DNA from: Isohypsibius dastychi
Taxonomy: Eukaryota > Tardigrada > Eutardigrada > Parachela > Isohypsibiidae
Direction of reading: 5' to 3'
NCBI GenBank assembly: GCA_034696485.1
Contig: JAQIWT010000202.1
Span: 1-28,843, forward strand
Length of the DNA stretch: 28,843 bases
Part shown: one piece after another, positions 1-9,718 of the stretch
Position numbering within the stretch: position 1 is the first letter of the stretch
Layout of the letters: each line of letters starts with the position of its first letter
Notes under the pieces: generated by a model
The model's input: only the letters and a program-made list of their open reading frames with translations
What the model was told of the DNA's origin: nothing
Database searches by the model: none
Position numbers and translations under genes: made by a program

Positions 1-2024
1 CTACTCTAGGTACAGGAACCGGACCCACCTCCCTATCGTGTCTCATATTTTTCTTGTAGAATATCTCCAAGACAGACTTGCATGGAGTTTGTCAGAAGTG
101 TACAGGGAACTCCTCCCGGCTGCACTCTGGGTGCTCGAGAACAGCTCAATCAACTTAGCTCGTTCATCGATGGCGCGCAAAGTTGGTAGTTTGGCTCTTT
201 TTTTCAGATATCCATTCGTAGATCCATATAACAAACATTCCAGTTTATGGCGATTCTGCAAATCGGGTCAACGCACTGAGAGAAAAACGTGGTGGTAAGC
301 ATGATGTTTGACAGCAAGACGCAGGCCATGACATCTGCCTGTGCTTCCAGGACTTCTCAAAGTCGCAAAAACTAACGGCCGATACATCTTACCTCCACCT
401 GGTCCTTCACCTTGTGTGGAGGTCAACACCACGAAACCCTGTTTTCATGCTGGTAATATAGAATCAAGAAATTTTTGACTGAACAAAGCAGATCTGTCAA
501 CACGTGGTTTCACTTTTCAGGTGATCCTCGATTGCATGTTCAGGTACATGTATTTACTATCTGACCTCAAAACATCAGTTCTGACTTTCTGCTAATAGAT
601 CGGTCTAACTGTTCTTCATGTCATGTTTCTTCGTCATCACAACAACATTGCTCGGGGCCTTCAAGCTGTGAACCCCAGCTGGAATGACGAAACTCTATAC
701 CAAGAGGCCAGAGCTATAGTTGTCGCTCAGCTTCAACACATCACTTACAACGTTTGTTCTACGGGCCTTTTCACCAGCATTCTTCATAAACACTCTTATC
801 GTATCAGGAGTTTTTGCCCGTGTTACTTGGACGTGATCGCTTGGCGGAACAGGGGCTGGAATTACTCACATCTGGGCATTTTGATGGATATGACATCAAC
901 ACAAACCCAGCAACTTCCAATGAGTTTGCTGCAGCAGCATTTCGAATCGGTCATACAATGGTACAGCATACTCAATGTCCGCAAACGACGGACCACAGTA
1001 TTTAGCGAGCCCCAATCTGCAGCACGTTTGATAACTTGTGTTTTGAAGATTCCTAGTAACTACAGACACATGTCGGGAATGGGACAGCCAACCGGTACCG
1101 TGACACGCGTGCAGAATACCTTCTTCAAGTCAACGCAGATGTATCGAGAGAACACTGCGGACGAGCTGCTACATGGAATGTGCACAGATCCAGGCAAACT
1201 CGCGCAGAACCACGTGGTGACAGATTTGTCAGAGATGTTGTATATCAACAAAGAAACATTCGGACTCGATCTGGTCAGCATGAATATTCAGCGTGGGCGT
1301 GATCACGGCTTCCCTGGATACATGCAATATCGCGCCGCTTGCAACTTACCAACAGCGTCCAGCTTTCAGAAATTGAGAGCATTGGGTGTGCTGAATGAGG
1401 GAGTTGCTGATAGTTTCCAGAGTTTGTACGAGTAAGTCATCAAAACTGGATTCAGGCAGTTCGAAGTCTGTGACCTTTGAACTGATTTGTGCGTGATTTT
1501 GTGTTCTAGAAAAGTGGAGGATATAGATCTGTATATCGGCGGAATATCTGAACAGCCTCTGCCAGGAGCAGTTGTTGGACCAACTTTCTCTTGCATAATC
1601 TCTGATCAGTTCCGTCGATTACGAGCGTAAGCCACTCTCGGTCCCCTCACAAAAATGTAGCATCACATCTCTCAATAGGGGAGATCGCTTCTGGTATGAA
1701 AATGGGTTACCCGTGAAATCCCAACTGAATGACGGTGAGTGCGATGTCAAGTGGACCATTTGATGATTCGACTGCTCTTTTAATAGTTCAACTGGCCGAG
1801 ATCAGAAAGACCACATTAGCCCGGATATTCTGCGATACTAACATTCTTGCCCAACAGACGCAGCTTTGGGTGTTTCAGGCAGTTTCAGATCAGTATGTTA
1901 TGACCAAGTTTCCATTGAATTGCCAAAAAAAAGAACCCGTCTGTTATTTTCCAGAAATACCTTAACTCCTTGTTCGGATATCCCATCTATTGATCTCGGC
2001 GCATGGATATCGGCATCTGCATGA
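1..2024 (+). CDS. Animal heme peroxidase, C-terminal ~452 residues (5' end outside window)
   Basis: Secreted or membrane peroxidase of the animal heme (peroxidasin/myeloperoxidase) superfamily, which uses H2O2 to oxidise halides or phenols. Exon model, every junction in phase: 1-9, 60-181, 244-294, 351-452, 521-543, 599-751, 808-960, 1049-1431, 1510-1626, 1679-1734, 1787-1907, 1955-2024; introns 47-88 bp, all GT-AG. Visible landmarks in order: [31 protein letters not shown] (catalytic Arg), FLRHHN (usually FLREHN), [24 protein letters not shown] (proximal heme His), [13 protein letters not shown] (heme-contact Asn), [28 protein letters not shown], then the terminal IDLGAW and a TGA. The distal-His motif lies upstream of the window. 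The Glu that normally forms a heme ester (GDxRxxE) is Val here, and REHN is RHHN. Family assignment is secure; the subfamily is not. Confidence 0.95.
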
Positions 2025-2600
2025 TAGGTGAACGGATTGCTTGGGTTGATTGTTTGATGGTTCTCTGATGGCTGTGATATGACACTTTGGCGATCAAAAA
2101 CCAGAAACATGTTGCTTAACGCATCTTTGTGCGGAGATTTGGTTCTTATTCAGCGGAAAAAAAAAAAGCTTGTGCGTGATTCACATTACAAAAGATGCCA
2201 AGTGTAAGAGTGACCAAGTGACCAAGTGTCTTGTAAGATTTCAGCTCAGAATTCTGGGCCACAGGATCCATGAGGTTATGATGATAACACCATACCTGGC
2301 TTATTACAGTTCGCTGGCTGGACTGATACATACTCTGGACCGGGAATGGATGTATTACTGACGGCCGACCTTTGAGTTGCACGTTGAAGTGAACTGAACA
2401 GAATACGTGACAGATACAATACCATTCTGGAACGATAATCTCGCCGTGTCAAAAGTTATTTATTCCACCACCATATTTCATCTTCCAGACATCAAGAGAA
2501 TAACTGTTTTCGAAAACCGGAGTTTAGTACACAATTTCAAAATCAGTGAGGACGATTACGAGAACGCTACATGAAGCAGTGATCGGCAAAGTGTTCGTAA
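2025..2600. other. Intergenic stretch, no gene seen
   Basis: Between the peroxidase stop and the convergent glycine-rich gene. It contains an A11 run near 2156-2166 and a small tandem repeat (agtgaccaagtgaccaagtg, about 2208-2227). Open frames are short, lack signal peptides and have no plausible splice partners. Probably the 3' UTRs of the two convergent genes. Confidence 0.5.
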
Positions 2601-2932
2601 TTAATAGTACCGACCATTATTGCCACTTGAATAACCGCCGTTATTATAACTGCGATATCCCTGATTACCGTTACCACGATATTGTCGGTTATATCCGTTA
2701 TTATTTCGGCCGTTGCTGTATCCGCCATTGCTGTATCCACCGTTGTTGTATCCGCCACCATTATTGTATCCATTACTGTATCCCCCATTGTTTCCCCCGT
2801 AGTTGTAGCCCTGTGCTTCTGATGACAAATAAACATTCAAGTCAATGAACATGGAATTTACAAACTAATTCTACCTGCTATGAGGATTACTGCTGCGAAG
2901 AGCGCCATGAGAAATAATAGTTTGCCCAACAT
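2601..2932 (-). CDS. Small secreted Gly/Asn/Tyr-rich protein (91 aa)
   Basis: Two exons on the minus strand: 2932-2875 and 2818-2601, with a 56-bp GT-AG phase-1 intron (donor gtagaa, acceptor catcag). Exon 1 encodes a hydrophobic signal peptide beginning MLGKLLFLMALFAAVIL. Exon 2 is almost entirely GGYSNG, NNGG and NNGRYY-type repeats ending at TAA. The composition resembles invertebrate glycine/tyrosine-rich cuticle proteins and the YGG-type antimicrobial peptides of ecdysozoans; which of these it is cannot be told from sequence. The start is chosen because it gives the signal peptide and lies about 80 bp below a TATA box. The sister gene at 3738-4007 has the same intron position and phase and a similar signal peptide. 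A long open frame on the opposite strand is a low-complexity shadow. Confidence 0.85.
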
Positions 2933-3009
2933 GGTGGAAAGGAAGTTAGCTAGTGTGGTACAATTATGTGAAAACACAGGACTGTGCTCTGCAGCTCGCA
3001 CTTGCACTA

Positions 3010-3015
3010 CTTATA
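3010..3015 (-). promoter_or_regulatory. TATA box for the 2601-2932 gene
   Basis: GGGTATAAGTA on the minus strand, about 80 bp upstream of the ATG at 2932. This spacing leaves a 5' UTR of about 50 nt. Confidence 0.5.
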
Positions 3016-3488
3016 CCCTGAGAGTTCTCCTACTCGCGTGATCTGCAGTGATTAGTAAACAGACTGGAACTTCATTAGATCTAATTATTCATCCGTTCCC
3101 AGAACTTGTTCTAGTTCTTTCTCATACTCTACACGTTTTTTTGAGAATTTATTCGAAAATCCTGTTTGCCTGATGAAAAAAATAAGTTTATGCAGGCAAC
3201 CCGGTCCATTTGACGCACATATTTGGCAACGAGTACACAGAGTTACAGAGGATTCTACTCGCGCCATTAGTTCTTCATTTGATTGAGTGTAGTCATTTGT
3301 CACAACAACAGCGTGGCGCCAAATGTCGGGACGCCGGCACATGATTATGTAGAAGAGTAGAGGGAAACAGGTTTCATTCGCAGGTACGTGATGGCTGTTG
3401 GTTACAAGAGTATGCAACATACTTGCGGTTACCAACCTTATTCTTTGCCGAAGTGTACTGTGGTTGAATGGATCGAACAAAATTAACC
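3016..3488. other. Upstream region with one unassigned minus-strand open frame
   Basis: An open frame of 131 codons runs on the minus strand (3480-3085) but has only a TTG at its start, no signal peptide, no recognisable domain, and no clear splice acceptor in front of it. It contains five Cys residues (FIIMCRRP-like stretch, then CTRCQIC). It could be a lone exon or chance. No other signal seen. Confidence 0.25.
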
Positions 3489-3715
3489 ATGAAAAGTGTG
3501 TTACTGTTTGCGATTGTGACTGTGTAGCTCAAGATCAGATTACGGGTTACTGATGGTTAACACTTTCTTGTCATAGCAATCAAGTTGTGAGTAAGGTAAC
3601 ATCACATCTGGATGTTGATTTCGAAGAAGGAGAATTTCGGTTCAAAAGATCGCATCTCAATAAGCAATGTATAACAACGAAAAAAATCCAGCCATCAGAA
3701 CAGTTCAAAGTTTAA
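3489..3715 (+). CDS. Candidate small secreted peptide gene (57 aa, two exons)
   Basis: Exon 1 (3489-3523) begins ATG and encodes MKSVLLFAIVT, a minimal signal-peptide-like start. A 53-bp intron (donor gtagct, acceptor gtcatag) leads in phase 2 to exon 2 (3577-3715), which stays open for 45 codons and ends at TAA. The mature part is charged, with an acidic stretch (DVDFEEGEF) followed by a basic FRFKR that could be a processing site. The intron length matches those of the neighbouring firm genes. There is no family recognition, only one Cys, and no obvious TATA, so this is an ab initio call supported only by structure. It converges on the glycine-rich gene whose stop lies at 3738. Confidence 0.4.
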
Positions 3716-3737
3716 CCAATCAAGGTCGCACATTTTT

Positions 3738-4007
3738 TTAACGCCAACCAGCGCCAAGCTCAGCAAAAGAGTCGCCGTCATTTTCTCCGCCTTGACCGCC
3801 TCCGCTAGATCCACCCTTTCCCGGCCACTTGCCTCCACTGGAACCACCACTACTTCCACCGCTTCCACCGCCTCCGTATCCACACTCGATTTCTGAAAGA
3901 TTAAGTTCAGAGTCACCGGTAAACGATAAGAAAACTGCATTGATGAGCTCACCGGAGAACAAAAGAATGACAGCGAAGAGCGCCACGAACAGCAATAGCT
4001 TCGTCAT
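3738..4007 (-). CDS. Small secreted Gly/Ser-rich protein (69 aa)
   Basis: Minus-strand exons 4007-3953 and 3892-3738; 60-bp GT-AG intron in phase 1. Exon 1 is a signal peptide (MTKLLLFVALFAVILLFSG). After splicing the mature protein starts near EIECGYGGGG and continues with SGGSSGG-type repeats, GKWPGKGG and an acidic Gly-rich tail ending GAGWR. Unspliced translation also stays open through the intron, but the spliced form is preferred because donor gtgagc and acceptor ctttcag are good and the junction codon (G|AA, Glu) is identical to that in the sister gene at 2601-2932. Likely role: a structural cuticle or matrix peptide, or a Gly-rich antimicrobial peptide; inference only. Confidence 0.8.
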   Translation of the reverse strand: MTKLLLFVALFAVILLFSGELINAVFLSFTGDSELNLSEIECGYGGGGSGGSSGGSSGGKWPGKGGSSGGGQGGENDGDSFAELGAGWR

Positions 4008-4667
4008 TGTGAGGTTGTGAGGAGTGAAGAGGAGGAAGACTGGTTAGAATTTGAAACGATATTCTGTAGTTTATTCTATAGTTTTCGATGTGATTTGTTG
4101 GTTAATATATTAAGACGACGTCGCAGTACATCCCGTTTAACGTGTTTTGAACCAGAAAAACAGCAGAATTAAAGGCGATGTTCCGTTTCTGTGCGTTTTG
4201 AAATAGTCGTTTTACGTTTTGAACTACGGATTGTTTCTGCGTCGGCATTGGTTTTCTAGTAAGAACTAGTGACGGATATGACGTGTGAAGAGTTGCCCTG
4301 TACCGTATATCTTGCCTCACCGTGGTGCACATGTCTCGCGGCTGTCGTGTCATTCTGGGTAGAACATGATTCACGTTATGGTAATTAAATATTCTTCACT
4401 GAAATACCGTCAGGCAGGCCGGAAAATGAAGTGGATTGGGTGAGGTGATTAGATCAACTCAACTTACAAAACGCGGTTGAAACTTCTTGGAAAAACATTA
4501 TTTCATGAGAGTGGTGCTTCGTATGTGTTGGCACTCTTTGTTTTGACCCCCACCATTCCCATAGTCTGAACGCAAACTCCGTTAAGTTTCAAGTCGAATA
4601 ATCGCTGACTCGAACGATTAGAGAATGGAATTCCAACTCAGAAACATCAAAACGGTTACCAATACAA
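4008..4667. other. Intergenic stretch, nothing firm
   Basis: Upstream region of the 3738-4007 gene and 3' region of the Gln-rich gene. A 90-codon open frame on the minus strand (4374-4102) lacks a signal peptide, splice context and recognisable motif. No repeat or RNA gene seen. Confidence 0.4.
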
Positions 4668-5873
4668 TTAGAATGCAGCAATAAACCCTGTTCCGCTACT
4701 AGTTGGGGGCGGTGGTCCAAACTGTTGACGTTGGGTGTTGGTGTTTGAAGACGAGAAGCTGCTAACTGGTTGGAATCCTGAAGAGCTTGATCCTCCCGAA
4801 AACGACTGTCCAAATCCGCTGTTTGGTTGGGATCCACTGATACTCTGGAAGTTCTGTCCATTTGTTGAAGTGCTTCCACTGTTGAAAGCGGCAAGGGGTC
4901 TTCCTTGTTGGGATCCAGTTTGGCCGCTGCTGAATGGCTGGAATCCTGAAGAAACTGCTCCCGTTGGGAATGATGATCCAGCCTGGCCGAATCCGCCATT
5001 TGGTTGGGATCCACCAATACTTTGGAAGTTCTGGCCATTTGTTGAAGTGCTTCCACTATTAAAAGCTGCGGAGGGTCTTCCTTGTTGGGACCCACCTTGA
5101 CCGAATGGCTGGAATCCTGAAGAGGCTGATCCTCCTGAAAACGACTGCCCAAATCCTCCAGTAGGCTGGGATCCACCAGTACTTTGGAAGTTCTGGCCGT
5201 TTGTTGAAGTGCTCCCACTGTTGAAAGCTGCGGATGGCCTTCCTTGACCGCTACCAAATTGTTGAAATCCTCCAGCTTGCTGCTGGGTTCCACCTTGGCT
5301 TTGAAAGTTTTGACCGCTTGTCGAGGTGCTGCCGGTGTTGAAGGCTTGGGGTGCACCTTGTGGTCTGAAACCAGTCGTGCTACCCTGGGGTTGGCTTGAG
5401 CCGAATCCAGTGCTGCCACTTTGTTGCTGGAAAGCACCTGTTGATCCTCCTGTTTGCTGTTGGTTAGAGAAACTGGTGGATCCCTGCTGCTGCGGCTGGA
5501 ACTGCCCACCGGAGTTGGAGCCCTGTGTCTGTGGTTGGAATTGGCCACCCGAAGTTGTACCCACCTGTTGCTGAGTTTGAAACTGACCGGTTGAGCCTCC
5601 TTGTTGTTGCGTTGGCCTGCCGAAGTTCTGGCCTCCTTGTTGTCCCTGTTGCTGCTGGGTTGAAGTCTGACCACTTGGCTGACTGAACTGCTGACGTTGA
5701 GGCTGACTGTTCGAGGAGCCGGAGTTGGATTGTGAACCCTGAGCCTGTCCACCTCCACTGGGTGGGCCACCTTGTCCGCCTCTTGGCGGCCCTTGGGTTG
5801 ATACGAGTGCAACTGACACGCAGAACACAAGCACAGATTTCAAGAGAGCCATGCCGAAGAGCAGTAGGAACAT
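4668..5873 (-). CDS. Secreted Gln/Gly/Ser-rich repeat protein (401 aa)
   Basis: Single exon. The N-terminus is a signal peptide (Met1 or Met8; hydrophobic run LLKSVLVFCVSVALVS, cleavage probably before TQGPP). Residues about 28-170 are Gln/Gly/Ser/Pro-rich with QQQ and SGGQFQPQ motifs. Residues about 171-373 are four tandem units built on GRPSAAFNSGSTSTNGQNFQ followed by GGSQPxGGFGQ and SGFQPF. The tail ends GPPPPTSSGTGFIAAF. There are no Cys in the mature part and few charged residues. The composition suggests an extruded matrix, cuticle, silk-like or salivary/adhesive protein. Family not recognised. The long antisense open frames over it result from low-complexity codon use. A TATA box lies about 50 bp upstream of the start. 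Confidence 0.85.
   Translation of the reverse strand: MFLLLFGMALLKSVLVFCVSVALVSTQGPPRGGQGGPPSGGGQAQGSQSNSGSSNSQPQRQQFSQPSGQTSTQQQQGQQGGQNFGRPTQQQGGSTGQFQTQQQVGTTSGGQFQPQTQGSNSGGQFQPQQQGSTSFSNQQQTGGSTGAFQQQSGSTGFGSSQPQGSTTGFRPQGAPQAFNTGSTSTSGQNFQSQGGTQQQAGGFQQFGSGQGRPSAAFNSGSTSTNGQNFQSTGGSQPTGGFGQSFSGGSASSGFQPFGQGGSQQGRPSAAFNSGSTSTNGQNFQSIGGSQPNGGFGQAGSSFPTGAVSSGFQPFSSGQTGSQQGRPLAAFNSGSTSTNGQNFQSISGSQPNSGFGQSFSGGSSSSGFQPVSSFSSSNTNTQRQQFGPPPPTSSGTGFIAAF
4755..5363 (-). repeat. Coding tandem repeat, four ~40-59 residue units
   Basis: Units begin at residues ~171, 211, 265 and 324 of the Gln-rich protein. The last three share GRPxAAFNSGSTSTNGQNFQ almost identically at DNA and protein level; the first is diverged. 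This points to recent unit expansion. Confidence 0.85.
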
Positions 5874-5920
5874 AAATGAGAAAAAGGCGAATCTGAAGAA
5901 CAGAGTTGGTGTGGTTGTTG

Positions 5921-5928
5921 TTTATATA
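5921..5928 (-). promoter_or_regulatory. TATA box of the Gln-rich repeat gene
   Basis: TATATAAA on the minus strand, about 48 bp upstream of the first ATG at 5873. The implied 5' UTR is only about 20 nt for Met1, or about 40 nt for Met8. Confidence 0.6.
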
Positions 5929-6048
5929 GATTTGGAAAGGTTCAATTGTGGGACGAAATCACGTCAAGTTGACATCAATTTCAGCGAATCTCATTGTGAG
6001 CACGTGAACAGTTAGCCTGGATGTTATTTGACTGATCAGCTAAATCTT

Positions 6049-6331
6049 CAGAAATGTGTATTCTTCGCGATTTTCTCTTCATTGTCGTGGTCAGATTTAT
6101 TTGATTGGGAATGTTCAGTTGACAAAGATAGGTAAGTCTTTCATCTATTGCACCTGGGTTCACTTTTCACACATTGTGCTGTTTCAGCACTTTTACACTT
6201 TGCTCGAGACAATGCGTTGTGATAACGAGCCCTCAGAGAACGACTTTGTTATAATTTTTGATCACGAGCAACTGGTCTTTGAAGAGGAGCATACGTCAAT
6301 GAAGTCGGGTGATCATTGGAATTTCGACTAA
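6049..6331 (+). CDS. Weak candidate small gene with a consensus intron
   Basis: A stretch at 6132-6186 looks like an ideal intron (gtaagt ... tgtttcag, 55 bp). The downstream exon is open to a TAA at 6331, encoding an acidic tail (DNEPSENDFV, FEEEHTSMK). No upstream exon joins it cleanly in that frame: one reading begins MCILRDFLFIVVV and would need a different donor, another gives a Cys-containing but start-less frame. No homology recognised. Listed only because of the splice signals. Confidence 0.2.
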
Positions 6332-7018
6332 ATTTTTAAGGTGAAGCAATTTTTGTTTTATTCACGTGCAGCTTTGTCTAGGAACTATTGTCTGGCTAAG
6401 GGTACATGACATAGATGAATGTCAACGTTTTTTGCCTGCCCGGAATATTTTGTTTCTTTGAAGCCGACAACAAAGCGTGAACTCATGCATCGAAAGTGAA
6501 CACGGACGTCAGATACGGTGATGCAATTATATTTTTATCGTCTCAGTGGTGGTTGCACGGTGGTTGCATGTTGGTGGTTGCATGAGTAGCTGTATAGCAC
6601 CATACCTCTTGTGCAAAATCTCGCTTCAAATTTTGATAACCAGCGTTTCACTGGCAATGTGTGGGCCTTCAAACTAATACAGGCAAGGTTTCGTCTGTTA
6701 TATAATATGAGGCAGAAGATGCGCCGTGAATTGGGCAGATTTGCTTCGAACTGGAGACTACGCAGGTGAATGGTGTGTGTTCATCGCTCTTCGACGTTTC
6801 GACATGTTGCAGCTTGCACGAGGGCAGATGACTCGATCTGTTCTGCATTAGACTTTTATGTGCGTGAGCGGTGTACCACCGAATTCGGATAGAAAATACA
6901 TGACCAAAAGCGCATGCAGGACTGTGTCATGTTTTGAGGTCGGTCCGGTCCGGCTACCGGCTTCGTATCTTCCGAACTGCCAATCATGCTTACACCGGTG
7001 AAGACACCGTATAATATT
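6332..7018. other. Intergenic and 3' UTR region
   Basis: Nothing coding is convincing. A short imperfect tandem of gtggttgca/ggttgcatg lies at about 6545-6586. The right part is presumably the 3' UTR of the protease. Confidence 0.4.
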
Positions 7019-9149
7019 TCAACCGAAAGACTGCGTAGCACCAGGTGAACCCTTTACTGAATTGATCCAGCTAAGTAGATGCCAAACGTTTGTATAAGCA
7101 CCTAAGTGGGAAATACCGTTATCAATTTGAAGACTGTCTTTCCTGTGTTTCACCAACCGAAAACGTCGCTCCGTCCACAACCTGCAATACAGCACTGATT
7201 CAACGCTGGTATACTTTCTTCAGTAGAATCACTAACCAACTCCAAAAGACGTAATACCGACAACTTCATAACGACCATTACGGCGACAAACCATCGGACC
7301 ACCTAAAGGTCACCATTATTGAACAACCTTAACAGTATCAAGTGCAGTGCTCAAAGCTCACCAGAATCACCCTGACAGCTATCCTTTCCGACCGGATAGA
7401 TACTCCCCGCGCAAACATGACTATCTGTCACTGTGATCAATCCAGGGAATGCCGCACTGAAAAAGCTCTGGCAGGTTTCCCTTGGCACTATGGGTACATC
7501 AGTCTCCATGAGTATACTCGAACCACTGGCTAGAACATTCCTAGTAGCTTGACCTTTAAAAGACAATCCATTCTTGTATGCATCGCACAAAGCGATCATA
7601 TCTGTGTGAGCTCACGTTTTTTTCTTCGCAGTGGTGTTGTCAGCCCGAACCCCGCAATTGCGCATACAACCTGCCAAATCAGCATCCATCAACACAACAG
7701 CACTTTGCTGATAAGCTGTTGGAATATTCGCACCCCGTTTTGTGGCGGTCCCGACGGAAGACAGACGGGTTTGATGAACTGATTGAACTGGACTGCACTC
7801 GACAATCTTATGAGTGCCATATCGTTTTGGAAGCTGTTACCGTTGAATGCGGGTTGAATAATTGTGAAGGCGGCAGTTCGATCCACCCCACGTTTAGGAT
7901 CCGTCGCAGAAGCGTTGAAATCTGTCGCTCCAATCCTCAATAAGAGATGCTGGGCAGGCTTGCTAGCACATAGCAAACGGATACGGTACATTCAAATCTG
8001 AACAATTTTCTGAGACTTACTCGACAAGGCAGTGAGCTGCTGTGAGGACCCAAAACTCGTCGATCAACACCGCACCACAAAACTGTCCTGTAAAAAAACA
8101 TGTTGTTCATCAAATTGTGCTGGTGGGGGTTTACTAGAAGAGCTTGCCGTTATATCTGGAGTCGATTATGGCGACCATATACGGCCATGAGCCAAAGACC
8201 GCTGGGCTTCCCCCGATGATCCTCCCAGCAAGCGGAGGGAAGAATGGTATTCCGCATTGGGCGTCATTTGTAAAAGGCGACTGTGTGATAGGTGGTGGGG
8301 TGAAAATAAGCGGACGCTGAGTGGATGTAGTTGTCGTCGTTGTGGTTGTTGTCGCCCTGGTCGTCTGAATGACGAACGGTGGGAAGGTGAATACCGGGAT
8401 TGGTGGTGGGGTCTGCGGGATAAAAGGCCGTGAAGTTGTCTGAATTGGGATGAATGGTCGAGGTGTTGTGAGAGGCTGAAAGGGTCCGGGGAGAAATCTG
8501 GGAAAGGTGAAGAATGTTGCTCGGAATCCGATGCGCGGGATCGTGGAACCACGTTGGCTCTGACTGCAGAATATAGCGACTGCCGATGTTGTGATTGAAG
8601 TGAAGGTCATGTATTCTGATTGTTCACCCCGTATTACTAAACAATCGTCAAATTACACAATTCAAAGCAAGAGAGAAAAGAAGATTCGTACGAATGAAGG
8701 CTTGTCCTTGCGTTCCCAAGTTGAAATATCCGGGTATATCACAAGCTTGTGGAAGTTGCCGGACTAAGGAGCCATCAACGATTGCCAAGAAATCTCGGCC
8801 GGGCAGTCCGAAAGGATGATTGAACTGGATTTGAATCTGCGTGAGTAGAACGGTTTAATAGATGGAAGACCTCTTGAGGATACTAGGGTCTACCGTATGT
8901 CCCGGTGGGGCGTTGATTGCCCATCGGCATTGAACATTCTCTGGATAGCTGGCTGGATAGTTTGGAGGATAACGAAACTCCCCCGACTGTCCTGACAACT
9001 GTGCCCCGCAGAATGCTGGAGGAATATTGGAGAGGAATATACTTTCGAAGAGCGAGTGTCAAAGATTCAATAAACTCACCTTGAGCATTGACCTCAGTGA
9101 ACGTTGTCCGCAGAATCAATACCAATGTGATCGCATGTGTTGAGAACAT
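7019..9149 (-). CDS. Secreted CUB-domain trypsin-like serine protease (506 aa, complete, 11 exons)
   Basis: Exons on the minus strand: 9149-9080, 9015-8894, 8836-8692, 8615-8148, 8087-8021, 7962-7734, 7670-7616, 7553-7362, 7302-7237, 7181-7158, 7101-7019; all phases agree and lengths total 1521 nt. Order: signal peptide (MFSTHAITLVLILRTTFTEVNAQ); a CUB domain (FCGAQLSGQSGEF, PPNYPASYPENVQCRW, ending IGFRATF); a Pro/Thr-rich mucin-like linker with runs of Thr; an activation site (GRIIGG); and an S1 catalytic domain with triad His in TAAHC, Asp in NDMALIRL and Ser in GDSGG. Asp six residues before the Ser (GKDSCQGDS), plus GVG and FGAYT, predict cleavage after Lys/Arg. Intron 4 is GC-AG (G|gcaagc), needed to join YNG to QFCGA. 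Probable extracellular clotting, melanisation or digestive protease. Confidence 0.93.
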
Positions 9150-9718
9150 TGTTGGAAAGTAAGGAAATAACTTGTGGTGGTGAGAGAGAGAGATAGAGTG
9201 GGGGAGAAGGAGAATGCGGATAGTGAAGACCGGATGGAAATATTGATGGTCTCAGCAGATGACTGTTATTCTATTGTAGCGATGTTTTGTTAGATAACAT
9301 ATAGTTCAATCTTGTCTATTGTCTGATATAGTCAGTGTTGTTCAGGAGGTGTCACACCCCATCGGATCTGGAACAACATTTCGACTGAATGATCTGATGA
9401 ATCCGTCTTTGCATACATGTGATTCGGCAGACTTTCGAGCTGCACGATTAGAGTACTGTATGAAGCAGAGTGAGCACTCGGCAGTGCAAAAAAATGCATC
9501 GTTTGAACTTCTTGGATCGAATGAAGCAGCTGCTAATTTCACTATTTAAATCGATCTACGGGAGCTTGAATGAGCTATGGTTGAAGGAATCTGCCACTTT
9601 ATCAGATCTATAAAACGTGGTCCAGGGTGTCACTACATCAGAACTAGAAAGGGAGGAATCAATCACGTAGAAATTACTACGAGAAACAAGAACAAACTAT
9701 CCATTCAAAAACGTCCAA
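9150..9718. other. Promoter/intergenic region
   Basis: Contains a short GA-rich microsatellite at about 9179-9197 just upstream of the protease start. Overlapping open frames on both strands at 9319-9549 (76 and 66 codons) and 9577-9774 show no signal peptide, motif or splice support. No TATA box recognised for the protease. Confidence 0.4.

Noticed and set aside
623-1435. Single 270-codon peroxidase reading
   Set aside because: The unspliced frame runs through two introns (752-807 and 961-1048). Only the spliced reading restores the conserved EFLPVLLG and GHTM segments.
4735-5574. Long plus-strand open frames opposite the Gln-rich gene
   Set aside because: Antisense of low-complexity CAA/GGT/TCC codons; no start context, signal or splice sites.
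7549-7943. Plus-strand open frames over the protease
   Set aside because: Antisense of exons 6-8 of the protease, which carry the catalytic Asp and adjoin the Ser exon.
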